From: Posidoniimonas corsicana
GTDB taxonomy: Bacteria > Planctomycetota > Planctomycetia > Pirellulales > Lacipirellulaceae
Length of the DNA: 64,000 nucleotides
NCBI RefSeq assembly: GCF_007859765.1
Contig: NZ_SIHJ01000005.1
Span: 248,001 to 312,000 of the forward strand
Reading direction: 5' to 3'
A program made the translations under genes and the position numbers. This document shows, piece by piece, positions 16,828 to 25,494 of this stretch. How positions within the stretch are numbered: the first letter of the stretch is position 1; each line of letters starts with the position of its first letter. The notes below the pieces were generated by a model that saw nothing but the letters and a program-made list of their open reading frames with translations, was not told the DNA's origin and searched no databases.

Positions 16828-18774
16828 ATGGTGGAGCACACCGAGAACCGAGAACCGATTGAGCTGCTCGCCGAGCGGTTCTTGGAGGACCGCCGGCAGG
16901 GGCGGCGGGTGACGATCGAGGACTACGCGGCCGCACACCCCGACCAGGCGGACGAGATCCGCGACCTGTTCCCCACGATCGTCGCGCTCGAGGAGGCCAA
17001 GTCCGGCGGCCGCGACGACGCGCCCAAGCGGTTCGACTGCCCCGACCGGCTGGGCGACCTGCGGATCCTCGGCGAGATCGGCCGCGGCGGCATGGGCGTC
17101 GTGTACGAGGCGGAGCAGGAGTCGCTCGGCCGCCGCGTGGCGGTGAAGGTGCTGCCCGGCAGGGCGTTGTTCGACACGCGGCAGCTCGAGCGTTTCCGCC
17201 GCGAGGCCCGCACGGCCGCCGCGCTGCAGCACCCCAACATCGTGCCCATTTACAGCGTGGGCGAGCAGGACGGGCTGCACTACCTGGTGATGCAGCGGAT
17301 CGACGGCGTGGGCCTCGACGTGCTCACCCGCCAGGTCGGCCGGCAGACCCGCAGCGGAGCGCTCGCGTCGGCGTCGAGCGTCAGCCTGGCCGGCGACGAG
17401 ACCCTCGCCGCGCACACCGTGCGGGGGCTCGAGGACGGCGTGGCCGCCGCCATGGAGGTTGACCGCTGGACGCTCGACGGCCCGTCCTCCGGCCACCCGC
17501 CCGACTCGCGGGCGAACGAGGCGCCGACCGTCGAGTTCACCGAGGACCCCTCGCTGTCGGGCGCGGTGCGGGCCGGGTCGCTGGGCCGCTCGCTGATCGA
17601 CGACCACAGGGTCGACGTCAACGCGTTGGACCCCGCCTACTACGACAGCGTGGCGAAGATCGGCGCCCAGGCGGCCGACGCGCTCGCCTACGCGCACGGC
17701 CGCGGCGCGCTGCACCGCGACATCAAGCCCGCCAACCTGCTGCTCGACCGCACCGGCCGCGTCTGGGTGACCGACTTCGGGCTCGCCAAGATGATGGACC
17801 AGGACGGCATGAGCCGCACCGGCGAGCTGCTCGGCACGCTCCGCTACATGTCGCCCGAGCAGCTCCGCGGCGAGGCGACCGCGCGGTCCGACCTGTATGC
17901 GCTGGGGCTCACGCTGTACGAGCTGGTGACCTTCCGCTCGCCGTTCGAGGCGCCCACCCCCAGCCAGGTGCTGCAGATGATCAACGAGCACCAGCCCGAA
18001 CGGCCCCGCAAGCTCAACCCCAAGCTGCCCGTCGACCTGGAGAAGATCATCCTCAAGGCGATGGCCGCCGACCCGGCCGACCGGTACGCCACGGGCGAGG
18101 AGATGGCGGCCGACCTGCGGCGGTTCCTGGACAACCAGCCGGTCACCATCACGCGGGCCGCGTTCGGCGCCCGGGTGAGCAGGTGGCTGACAGCAAACCG
18201 CGTGGCCGTGGTCGCAACCGCCGCTGCGCTGCTCGGCGCCGCCGCGGTGTTCGCCGTCGGCGCGCTGCTGGGGCCGCCGCCGCGACCGCCCGAGGGCGCC
18301 GCCGAGGTCGAGACCCCGCCGATCGAAGAAGACTTCGAGCCGCGCGGCCAGGGACGCCGTGGCCGCGGGCTGCCGCCGGTCGACGGGCTGCCCCCGCGCT
18401 TCGGCCCACCGGGCGAGCGCCGCGGGCCGCCCCATGACGATTGGCGTGGCGAGGACCGCCGCGGCGACTTCGGCCCGCGCCGCGGCAGCGGGCCTCCGCC
18501 CGGCGAGGGGCGGCGGGGCGAAGGCCGGCGTGGCGACGGGCCGCGGGGAGAACGGTCCCGGGACGACGGCCCTCGCGGCGACGGACCTCCGGACGACTTC
18601 GACGGCCGGCCCCTCGGCGAGCGGTTCGGACCCGGCAGCCCGCAGGGCCAGGCGCGGCGCGATTTCCTGTTCGAGCAGCGGCGGCGTCGCCAACAGGAGC
18701 TCGACCGGATAGAACAGGAGCAGGCCCAACAAGACGGCCCTGAACTCCCCCCTGCCCCGCCCGACCAGCCGTGA
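16828..18774 (+). CDS. Membrane Ser/Thr protein kinase (Hanks type) with RG-rich outer tail
   Basis: 648 residues. The catalytic domain has the glycine loop GEIGRGGMGVVYEA (about 82-95), AVKVL with Lys107, HRDIKPANLLL (296-306), DFGLAK (316-321) and MSPEQLRG, so all key residues for ATP-dependent Ser/Thr phosphorylation are present. About 100 residues rich in acidic residues, Ser and Gly are inserted between the hinge (near 158) and the helix before HRD. A single membrane helix lies at about 458-482, placing the C-terminal 165 residues outside; these are rich in Arg, Gly, Asp and Pro (RRGEGRRGDGPRGE-like), then QRRRRQQELDR, resembling the secreted EF-hand protein nearby. The next gene overlaps the stop. 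Confidence 0.92.
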   Translation: MVEHTENREPIELLAERFLEDRRQGRRVTIEDYAAAHPDQADEIRDLFPTIVALEEAKSGGRDDAPKRFDCPDRLGDLRILGEIGRGGMGVVYEAEQESLGRRVAVKVLPGRALFDTRQLERFRREARTAAALQHPNIVPIYSVGEQDGLHYLVMQRIDGVGLDVLTRQVGRQTRSGALASASSVSLAGDETLAAHTVRGLEDGVAAAMEVDRWTLDGPSSGHPPDSRANEAPTVEFTEDPSLSGAVRAGSLGRSLIDDHRVDVNALDPAYYDSVAKIGAQAADALAYAHGRGALHRDIKPANLLLDRTGRVWVTDFGLAKMMDQDGMSRTGELLGTLRYMSPEQLRGEATARSDLYALGLTLYELVTFRSPFEAPTPSQVLQMINEHQPERPRKLNPKLPVDLEKIILKAMAADPADRYATGEEMAADLRRFLDNQPVTITRAAFGARVSRWLTANRVAVVATAAALLGAAAVFAVGALLGPPPRPPEGAAEVETPPIEEDFEPRGQGRRGRGLPPVDGLPPRFGPPGERRGPPHDDWRGEDRRGDFGPRRGSGPPPGEGRRGEGRRGDGPRGERSRDDGPRGDGPPDDFDGRPLGERFGPGSPQGQARRDFLFEQRRRRQQELDRIEQEQAQQDGPELPPAPPDQP

Positions 18775-19310
18775 CCCAAGAGAGCACCACCCTGCAGAGC
18801 ATCGCCACCCAGGAAGACCGATTGCGTGCGCAGTTCCGGTTCGATGCGGACCGCTTCGCACAGAGCGTCTTGCTGTCGGACCGCGAGTTGCTAGTCAGCT
18901 GCGAGCCGAGCGAGCCGCTGGCCGGCCCGGTCTTCCAGGAGGTGTACCGCCAAGCGACCCCGGCGGGCGGCCAGATCGCGTTCCTCACCGGCATGGCCGA
19001 CAACCACTACTGGTCGGCCAGCATCGAAGCGGCGGCGGACCGACTGTCATTCGACTTCGCCTGCCGCACCAAGGGCCGCCGCGCCCACGTCGCGGCCGAG
19101 TACCGGCTGGCGGACGACGCCGAGGCGGACCTCGCGTCCGGCGAGCTGCGGCTGACATTCCCCGACGGGCCGTCCGCCCTTATCCGGCCGACCCCGGTCG
19201 AGGGCCACCCTACTTGCCAGTTGATGCTGGCGGGGCGGGTGGTGGTGCTGGCGCCGGGCGAGGGCTTCGAGGGCGACCCGCGGTGGGCGTTTGAGGTCGT
19301 CGCCAGCTAG
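18771..19310 (+). CDS. Hypothetical protein translationally coupled to the kinase
   Basis: 179 residues starting at a GTG that overlaps the kinase stop codon (GTGA), so expression is probably coupled. The sequence is soluble, with SLIRPTP-like beta strands in the second half and no signal peptide, membrane segment or known motif. Strand-rich stretches such as LSFDFACRTKGRRAHVAAEY suggest a beta-sandwich or lipocalin-like fold, which is a guess. By position it could be a regulator or client of the kinase. Confidence 0.7.
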   Translation: MTQESTTLQSIATQEDRLRAQFRFDADRFAQSVLLSDRELLVSCEPSEPLAGPVFQEVYRQATPAGGQIAFLTGMADNHYWSASIEAAADRLSFDFACRTKGRRAHVAAEYRLADDAEADLASGELRLTFPDGPSALIRPTPVEGHPTCQLMLAGRVVVLAPGEGFEGDPRWAFEVVAS

Positions 19311-19477
19311 CCGGGCGAGTCGCCGTTCATTGGCCGTAGGCCAGCGCGGCCTAGCTAGCACGGCGATTCGCCATAGGTCGTGCATGCCGCCGCTGCTATA
19401 CTCCGCGGCCTAACTGAGTATTGGGTCGGCAAGGACGCCGGCCAGCACGCCTTAAGCTCCAACTTACAGGCCCACGC

Positions 19478-20419
19478 ATGACGCGTTCGCTCGCCGCCGC
19501 TTTGGTCGCCCTCGTCTTGGTTCCCGCCCTCGCCCCGGGCCAGCAGCAGCGTTCGCCGCTGGTCGCGGCCGCCCCGCAGTCGCAGCCGGCGGTCCAGCCG
19601 CAGGCGCCCCCCGGGTTCCAGCTCAACACCGCGCAGCAGCAGTACCTGGACCAGGTGCTGGACGTGTGGGAAAAGTCGAGCGACCAGGTCAAGACCTTCA
19701 GCTGCCCGTTCGTCCGCTACGCGTACGACGCGTTCAGCCCGGCGGCGACCATCGCGTCGACCATCGAGGAGGGCGAGGTCAGCTACCAGAAGCCTGACAA
19801 GGGGAGCTTCAAGATCGCGAAGATCCACCGCTGGCAGGCCACGCCGGTCGAGCCGGGCTTCAAGGGGCCGCCGCAGGGCAAGCACGTGCACGACAAGGAC
19901 GCCGTTGGCGAGCACTGGGTGTGCGACGGCAAGTCGGTCTTCCAGTACAACACCACCGACAAGACCCTGGTCGAGCGCCCCATCCCGCCCGAGATGCAGG
20001 GCAAGAGCATCGTCGACACGCCGCTGCCGTTCCTGTTCGGCGCCGAGGCCGCGAAGCTCAAGGCCCGCTTCTTCATGAAGGCGTTCCAGGCGTTGGACGC
20101 CAACAAGCAGCCGATCCCCGACGTGATCCAGATCTCGGCCGTGCCCAAGAAGATGGCCGACGCGGTCGAGTACCAGATGGTGGAGATCCAGCTCGACCGC
20201 CGCACGCTGATGCCGCAGTCGATGAACATCATCCGCCCCGACGGCAGCCGCAGCGCGTACGTGTTCTACAAGGACAAGGTGAGCATCAACAACACGCTGG
20301 ACCGCCTGAAGTGGACCAGCCTGTTCGCCACCCCCAGCACGCCGCTCGGCTGGAAGCACGTGGTCGACGCGCCGTCCACGCAATCGGCCGCCGCCCCGCA
20401 GAACGGGGCGACCCGGTAG
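19478..20419 (+). CDS. TIGR03009-type planctomycete exported protein (LolA-like)
   Basis: 313 residues from ATG 19478, with a signal peptide (MTRSLAAALVALVLVPALA, cut near APGQ). After a Gln/Pro-rich spacer the mature domain has DVWEKSSDQVKTFSC, EGEVSYQKPDKGSFKI, EHWVCDGKSVFQYN and DTPLPFLFGAEA, the pattern of the planctomycete-specific TIGR03009 family, which has a LolA/LolB-like layout. LolA-like proteins carry lipoproteins or lipids across the periplasm; that role is inference here. Convergent with the glycosyltransferase; the spacer is full of palindromes. Confidence 0.8.
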   Translation: MTRSLAAALVALVLVPALAPGQQQRSPLVAAAPQSQPAVQPQAPPGFQLNTAQQQYLDQVLDVWEKSSDQVKTFSCPFVRYAYDAFSPAATIASTIEEGEVSYQKPDKGSFKIAKIHRWQATPVEPGFKGPPQGKHVHDKDAVGEHWVCDGKSVFQYNTTDKTLVERPIPPEMQGKSIVDTPLPFLFGAEAAKLKARFFMKAFQALDANKQPIPDVIQISAVPKKMADAVEYQMVEIQLDRRTLMPQSMNIIRPDGSRSAYVFYKDKVSINNTLDRLKWTSLFATPSTPLGWKHVVDAPSTQSAAAPQNGATR

Positions 20420-20452
20420 CCTTCAGCTCTGCAGCCGCAGGCGGCGGGGAAG

Positions 20453-20657
20453 AAAGTTACGGCAGTAGCGAACCGGCGATTCCGTAACAGCGGCGGGTGC
20501 CGGGGGCGCTCCGCGATAGCGCGAGCCCCCGCGATGTACCACCCGCGGCCTGAACCATTTCGCGGCTACCCTGCTGGGAGCGCCCCGGCGCCCGCCGTAG
20601 TGAGGCTACGGCAAGGCAGGCTGACTAGCGCCGTAACAGCGCTTCGCTTGTTACGGC
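20453..20657. repeat. Cluster of palindromic repeats between convergent genes
   Basis: Several inverted repeats lie together: GTTACGG (20455) with CCGTAAC (20482); a palindrome of about 55 bases at 20492-20547 with GGGTG/CACCC outer arms and GGGGGC/GCCCCC inner arms; GCCGTAG (20594) with CTACGGC (20605); and GCCGTAACA-GCG (20629-20640) with CGCTTGTTACGGC (20645-20657). CCGTAACAGCG occurs twice (20482, 20631). The 20492-20547 element recurs at 22234-22272 and 53740-53784. The last hairpin could also serve as a bidirectional terminator. Confidence 0.8.
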
Positions 20658-20675
20658 CTACCGTTTCGCCGCCTG

Positions 20676-21851
20676 TTAATCGTCTAGCAGCTCGCGGTAC
20701 ACCTCGGCCACCTGCGCGGCCATGGCGTCGTCGGAGAACCGCTCGGCGTGCCGCGCGATCGACTCGGCGGACGCCTGCTCGTAGTCGATCTCCCCGTCGA
20801 CGAGCGACTCGATCGCGCTGGCCAGCTGGCTGACGCTGCCCGGCTCGACCAGGCAGCCGGTCCGGCGGTGCACGACCGCCTCGGAGGTCCCCTCGCAGCG
20901 GGTGGCGATCACCGGCAGCCCGGCCGCCATCGCCTCGAGCACCACCATCGGCAGCCCCTCGCCGAACAGGCTCGGCAGCACCAGCGCGTCGCAGCGGCGG
21001 AGCTCGGCGTCGACGTCCTCGGCGAAGCCGACCCACTTGATCAGACTCCCCACGCCCAGACGGTTGGCCTGCGACACGAGCTGGTCCTGGTACTCGGGGG
21101 TCTCGAACGGGCCGATCGCGCGCACGTTGACGTCCAGCCCGTTGGACCGCAGCAGCGCGAGCGCCTCGAGCAGCACCTCGGCGCCCTTGCGGGGCCGGAA
21201 CAGCGCGACCATGCCGAGCGTCCACAAACCCTTCGGCCGCGGGCGCGGCTCGGCGTTGGCCACGGCCGGCACGCCGTTCAGCACGCACCGCAGCCGCTCG
21301 CCCGCCACGCCCAGCGACTTCATGTGGTCGGACAGCGTCGGCGAGACCGTGATCAGCCGCGCCGCGTCCGACACGCTCCACCGCTCGACGCGGTCGTTCA
21401 CCCAGTTGGCGAACGGGCGGGTCGAGTCGCGGCTGGTCGGGCTGTGCACGTGGTACACGAACGGCAGGCCGAGGCGGCGGGCGGCGATCGAGCCGACCAT
21501 CGCCGACCGCGGCGTGTGCGCATGGATCAGTCGGTAGCCCCCTTCACGCGCGACCCGCGCCACGCGGCGGGCGGCCCGCAGGTCCCACCGCGAGCCCATC
21601 GCCAGCTCCTCCAGCGGCGCGTTGGTCGAGTGGCGGAAGTCGCCGAACTTGCCCGGCTTGAGCGCGACGAACCCCGCCTCGAACCCGTGGTCCGGCAGCC
21701 GCAGGCCGAGCAGGTCCTGCACCCGCTCGGCGCCCGAGTAGTGCTCGCCGTTGATGACGTGCAGCACGCGGGGCAGCTGCTCTTCGGTGGCGGGGACAAC
21801 GAGGCGCAGCTCGGGCGCAGACGGAGAAGCAAGGTCGGTGAGCGGGGTCAT
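20676..21851 (-). CDS. Family 4 (GT-B) glycosyltransferase
   Basis: 391 residues from ATG 21851. Retaining GT-B glycosyltransferase acting in the cytoplasm on envelope or exopolysaccharide acceptors. The N-terminal half has LPRVLHVINGEHYSGAERV and LIHAHTPRSAMVGS; the C-terminal half has GMVALFRPRKGAEVLLEAL and the donor-site motif FGEGLPMVVLEAMAAGLPVI, which contains the EX7E pair. Donor and acceptor cannot be deduced, and no other glycan genes are next to it. The open frame extends to 22154, but that extension has no family features. Confidence 0.9.
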   Translation of the reverse strand: MTPLTDLASPSAPELRLVVPATEEQLPRVLHVINGEHYSGAERVQDLLGLRLPDHGFEAGFVALKPGKFGDFRHSTNAPLEELAMGSRWDLRAARRVARVAREGGYRLIHAHTPRSAMVGSIAARRLGLPFVYHVHSPTSRDSTRPFANWVNDRVERWSVSDAARLITVSPTLSDHMKSLGVAGERLRCVLNGVPAVANAEPRPRPKGLWTLGMVALFRPRKGAEVLLEALALLRSNGLDVNVRAIGPFETPEYQDQLVSQANRLGVGSLIKWVGFAEDVDAELRRCDALVLPSLFGEGLPMVVLEAMAAGLPVIATRCEGTSEAVVHRRTGCLVEPGSVSQLASAIESLVDGEIDYEQASAESIARHAERFSDDAMAAQVAEVYRELLDD

Positions 21852-22533
21852 CGCGGGCGGCGGTTCCAGAGGAGCAGGGTCGACTCTCAAAGGAAAGCCT
21901 AGTGCGCGTCTGACCGCCCGGTCGCGCCGCCCGTAGCGGTTGGTCCGGCTGTGCGGGCTGGCGGGTCCTCGGCGGGCGACTATCTGCACGGCACGCCGGG
22001 GCTGTGGCAGGCTGGCCTGACCTTGTCTTTCACCGGCCCCGCAGTGCCCGACTCTCTCGCGCGCCGGTTCGGAGAACCGGCGGCGCATTCTTGACGCCCG
22101 TCCTGGGAGCTGAATTCCTGGCGTCGGTCGCGGTTGTTTGCTGAAACCGGCCACCCAGCGCGGTCCAATGATGGGGGTATCTCACCGCGCCCAGGTGGCG
22201 AAGCGCCCTCGCGTACGCGGTGGTAGGCGAGCCCATCGCGGGGACTTCCCTGCGGGAGCGCCCCCGCCACCCGTGTGTCTGCTTGCGCAGCCGAAATCGG
22301 ACAAAACCCCCGTCGCCTTAGTCAGAGGAGGCTGTCGCAATGGGATAATACAAAAGCACTTACGAGAGAACTGGGCCGCGGTACGCCCCGAGTTTTGTCC
22401 GCTGCGCGCGTGTTTTTGGGCAAAACGAATCGGACGAAACCACCGCTGCAGAATGCCCGTCTCGCGAATGTGGGAGGTCTGCGCGACGTGCGTTGGGAAC
22501 CAGCGATGGGCTGCGCGGTACTAGCTACCGCGC
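21852..22533. other. 682-base intergenic region with palindromic elements
   Basis: No credible gene. A degenerate copy of the dispersed palindrome is at 22234-22272. A perfect 10-bp inverted repeat, CGGACAAAAC (22298-22307) and GTTTTGTCCG (22392-22401), brackets 84 bases and is followed by GGCAAAACGAATCGGACGAA. An AGGAGG at 22325 precedes an ATG at 22340 that is stopped after two codons. The glycosyltransferase promoter should lie in the left part. Confidence 0.55.
22234..22272 (-). repeat. Dispersed palindrome, third copy (degenerate)
   Basis: Read on the minus strand it starts GGGTGGCGGGGGCGCTCC and continues through a short loop to GTCCCCGCGATG, matching the copy at 20492-20547 in both its arms and its CGCGATG-to-TACCACC end. 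It has more mismatches than the other two. Confidence 0.65.
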
Positions 22534-24276
22534 TCAGTTGCGTTGCTGGATGCGGCGGAGGGAGTCGTTCGCGGCGCTGCGGACGCCGGGGTGCGACTTG
22601 CGCGCGGCGATTTTCAGCACACGGTACGACTTCGGCGAGCCGACGTCGCCCAGCAGCTCCAGCGCCTGGGGCATGATGGTCGGGTCAAGCTTCAAAACCA
22701 CGGCCAGCAGCGGCGCCTCGGCGTCGGGGCCGGCCTCGCGGAGCGCGGCGGTTGCGGCCTCGCTCGCGCTCGTGACGCCCAGCAGCTTGATCAGCGCCAC
22801 GATGCCCTCGGGCGTGCTGTGCTCGCGGAGCGTCTGGACGGCGGCGGGCGGCACGCGGAGCGGGTTGGTGTTCAGGTACTCGATGACCAGCGGCACGCTG
22901 TGCTTGCCGGCGTGCATCTCAAGTCCGCGGATGGCGGTCTCGCCGTCGGACATCATGTAGTGCGGGTCCTTGAGCAGCGCGCGGTAGCCGCGGGCGACCA
23001 TCCGGCGGACGTCGCTGTTCCTGATCGACGAAGGCGGGACGTCGAGCAGCTCAACCGCGGCGGTGCGGAGCGCGATGCGGTCGTCGCTGTTGAGCGCCTC
23101 GGCGAGCTCCAGCTGCTGCTTGTCGCGGCCGGTCAGGTTCTGCAGCGGGGTAGGCTTGGCCGCGGTCGTCCTGGTGGGCGAAGCCGCCGAGGCCATCCGG
23201 CCGGTCGGCCAGGCGGGCTGGGCGGTCGGCTGGGTGGTGGGCACAGCGGGCTCGTCTTCCTCCTCGGCCCACGGGCTGTCGGCGGCGCCCGCCGGGTCAG
23301 CGGCGCGCCAGTCGGTGGCGGCTGGTTCGGCGTCGAACGCGGAGTTGAAATCGGCCAGCGCCTCGCGGCGCATGTCCTCGGCACGCCGGTGCGCGTCGGC
23401 CACGTGCTGGTCGTGCCTCTGCTCGATCGCCTGCACCCGCTCGTCGTGCGTCATGTCGGGCTCGAACAGATTGTCGAAGGAGGAATCATGCCGAGCGACC
23501 TGCCCGTGGTCTGGGGCGTTCCGCGGCGGCGAGGCGTGGGATGGCGAGAAGACGAACGACCGCATGCCGGGGTCGACATCCGTGACGGTCCCGTGGCTGG
23601 CGAGCTTCGAGCGGTAGGCGTCGAAGTCGTTGACCGGGCCGACAACCACGGTCGCCTGGTCCGCGGCGACGAGCCCGGTGGCGTCGCCGTCGGCGGCGTC
23701 GATGAGCGTCTGGGCAGCGCCGGGGCCGCCCTGTTTGATTTCGACCTCCACTACGTTCGCCGGGCCGTGCTGCTCGTAGAGTTTGAGCAGCTGGCGGCTC
23801 GTGTCCAGGTCCGCCACCACCGGCAAGCGGGGCGCTCCCTGGATCTTGGCGACCTCCTGCATCATCTCGACCGTGGCGATCATGAATTCGACCGACTGCA
23901 TCTTCATCATCGAACAGAACGGCTCGGAGAGGTCGTTCCGCGCGTCGAGCTTCTCGACGGCCAGCGTCGATTCCCGCTCGGCCTTCTGCGAACGCTTCTT
24001 CAGCGCCTCGGTAGTCGACTTCAGCACCTTGTCCTGTGCGTGCTTGCGGAACAAGGCCGGCCCTTCGCGCTTCGCGCGGATCATCGCAACGTAGCACTGC
24101 CGCACGTCGTCGAGGCGTTCATCGGCCGCCGCGGGGCTGTCGATCTCGTTGAGCAGCTTGGTCAGCCGTTCGATCTGAGTGCACTGCTGCTCGGTCCACG
24201 TCAGCAGCGGGCTCTTGTTGCAGCCGACGGCAAACAGGCAGACAAACAGAAACAAGAACGCGGCGGGTTGCTTCAT
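22534..24276 (-). CDS. Lipoprotein with C-terminal HEAT-like repeats
   Basis: 580 residues from ATG 24276. The leader MKQPAAFLFLFVCLFAVGC ends in a lipobox (AVGC, Cys19), so the protein should be lipid-anchored. Residues 20-140 are helical and charged. The middle (about 200-390) is rich in Ala, Asp, Pro and Thr and looks like a flexible linker, with a short folded part around VVVGPVNDFDAYRSKL. The C-terminal 180 residues contain helical repeats (MSDGETAIRGLEMHAGKHSV, STPEGIVALIKLLGV, DVGSPKSYRVLKIAARKSHP) of the HEAT/armadillo type. Probably a scaffold or binding protein; partner unknown. Confidence 0.75.
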   Translation of the reverse strand: MKQPAAFLFLFVCLFAVGCNKSPLLTWTEQQCTQIERLTKLLNEIDSPAAADERLDDVRQCYVAMIRAKREGPALFRKHAQDKVLKSTTEALKKRSQKAERESTLAVEKLDARNDLSEPFCSMMKMQSVEFMIATVEMMQEVAKIQGAPRLPVVADLDTSRQLLKLYEQHGPANVVEVEIKQGGPGAAQTLIDAADGDATGLVAADQATVVVGPVNDFDAYRSKLASHGTVTDVDPGMRSFVFSPSHASPPRNAPDHGQVARHDSSFDNLFEPDMTHDERVQAIEQRHDQHVADAHRRAEDMRREALADFNSAFDAEPAATDWRAADPAGAADSPWAEEEDEPAVPTTQPTAQPAWPTGRMASAASPTRTTAAKPTPLQNLTGRDKQQLELAEALNSDDRIALRTAAVELLDVPPSSIRNSDVRRMVARGYRALLKDPHYMMSDGETAIRGLEMHAGKHSVPLVIEYLNTNPLRVPPAAVQTLREHSTPEGIVALIKLLGVTSASEAATAALREAGPDAEAPLLAVVLKLDPTIMPQALELLGDVGSPKSYRVLKIAARKSHPGVRSAANDSLRRIQQRN

Positions 24277-24422
24277 CGGGCTGTCGCGAGGAGTTCGGTG
24301 CGGACCGCGTCGTGCGGTCGGCAAGCCTTGACCCTACCAGAGCATTCGGGGGTCCGCAACGATTTCGCGCCCATGGTGTAGAATGATTCGCAAACCTGCC
24401 ATCCCCCGCCCGACCGACCGTC

Positions 24423-24743
24423 ATGACTGATTTCATCCAGGTCCGCACCACCACCGGAGACCACGCCGTGGTTGAGCGGATTGCGACCGAGCTGGTCGAC
24501 CGCCGGCTGGCCGCGTGCGCCCAGATCGCCGGCCCGCTGACCAGCACGTACCACTGGCAGGGCGAGGTCGAGACCAGCAGCGAGTACCTGTGCACGCTCA
24601 AGTGCCGGGCGTCGGCGTTCGACGAGGTCGCGGAGCTGATCGGTTCGCTCCACCCGTACGACACGCCGGAGGTGATCGGCACGCCGCTGTCGCATGTCAG
24701 CCGGGCGTACGCCGCGTGGCTGGACGAGACCCTCAGCCGCTAG
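24423..24743 (+). CDS. cutA: CutA-type divalent cation tolerance protein
   Basis: 106 residues, normal for CutA, a trimeric ferredoxin-like protein of the PII-like superfamily linked to divalent metal tolerance. The pattern is clear: TTTGDHAVVERIATELVDRR, LAACAQIAGPLTSTYHWQGE and HPYDTPEVIGTPL, with the conserved Cys in the ACAQI strand. The last 11 bases overlap the convergent hydrolase gene. No metal transporter is nearby, so its local partner is unclear. Confidence 0.93.
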   Translation: MTDFIQVRTTTGDHAVVERIATELVDRRLAACAQIAGPLTSTYHWQGEVETSSEYLCTLKCRASAFDEVAELIGSLHPYDTPEVIGTPLSHVSRAYAAWLDETLSR

Positions 24744-25476
24744 CGGCCGCGCTGCCAACTGGCCGACCGGCCGGCGCTGCTTCGGCCCGCAGGAACTGGC
24801 CGTGCCGCAGGAACTGTGCCACCTGCAGGGCGCACTCGCTGGTCCACAGCGCGGCGGTGTGCATGCCCTCGACCAGGCAGTGGTCACGCTGCCCATCCAG
24901 GTGGGTGCTCTCCAGCGCCACCACCCGGTCCAGGCGGGTCGCGATGACGCCCACCTCGGCGTGGCCCGGCGCGGCGGGCAGCGAGTTGACGAAGCTGTCC
25001 GGCGTGTCACGCAGCTCGTAGAGCGTGGGGCTCAGCAGGCCACGCAGGCGGGTGAGCCGCGTCGCGGCGTGCGAGCCGCGGTTCGGCGGGGCGATCATCA
25101 CCACCCGACCGATGCCCGTGGGCAGCGACTCCTCAAACGCGCACCGCATGGCGATCGACCCCATGCTGTGCGCCACCACGTGCACCCGGCTGTAATCGCC
25201 GCTGGCGGCCAAGCGGTTCAGCTCGCTAGCGAGTCGGCGGCCGATGTCGCGGTTCGACCCGCGCAGGGAAAAGTACCCCCACAGCCGCGTCACATACCCC
25301 TCCCGCTGCAGGCGGCGGGCCAACGGCCACATCAGCCAGCGGGTGGAGCCGATCCCGTGCAGCAGCACGATGAGCTCGGGCTTGTCGGCAGCGGTTTGGG
25401 GCACGGCGGGGTCTCGTGGGGCGGCGGACTTGCCCCACACTATACGCGCCGCCGCCCGATTGGAAAGATCGCCCAC
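24733..25476 (-). CDS. Alpha/beta-fold hydrolase (lipase-like)
   Basis: About 247 residues. It has the oxyanion region LIVLLHGIGST and the nucleophile elbow VVAHSMGSIAM, where Ser in AHSMGS is the catalytic residue, followed by IAPPNRGS; a late Asp (TRLDRVV) and His (STHLDG) complete a plausible triad. No signal peptide. The start is GTG 25476, 18 bases after the upstream stop; a second in-frame GTG at 25440 is possible. It is the last gene of an operon with the beta-propeller and metallopeptidase. Substrate unknown, perhaps an ester or lipid. Confidence 0.8.
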   Translation of the reverse strand: MGDLSNRAAARIVWGKSAAPRDPAVPQTAADKPELIVLLHGIGSTRWLMWPLARRLQREGYVTRLWGYFSLRGSNRDIGRRLASELNRLAASGDYSRVHVVAHSMGSIAMRCAFEESLPTGIGRVVMIAPPNRGSHAATRLTRLRGLLSPTLYELRDTPDSFVNSLPAAPGHAEVGVIATRLDRVVALESTHLDGQRDHCLVEGMHTAALWTSECALQVAQFLRHGQFLRAEAAPAGRPVGSAAASG

Positions 25477-25494
25477 AGCCTCGGCCGCCCGCGG

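Noticed and set aside
22275-22960. Open frames on the plus strand near 22.3-22.9 kb
   Set aside because: They begin in the palindromic intergenic region and continue antisense to the lipoprotein gene; sequence is Arg/Ser-rich without any motif.
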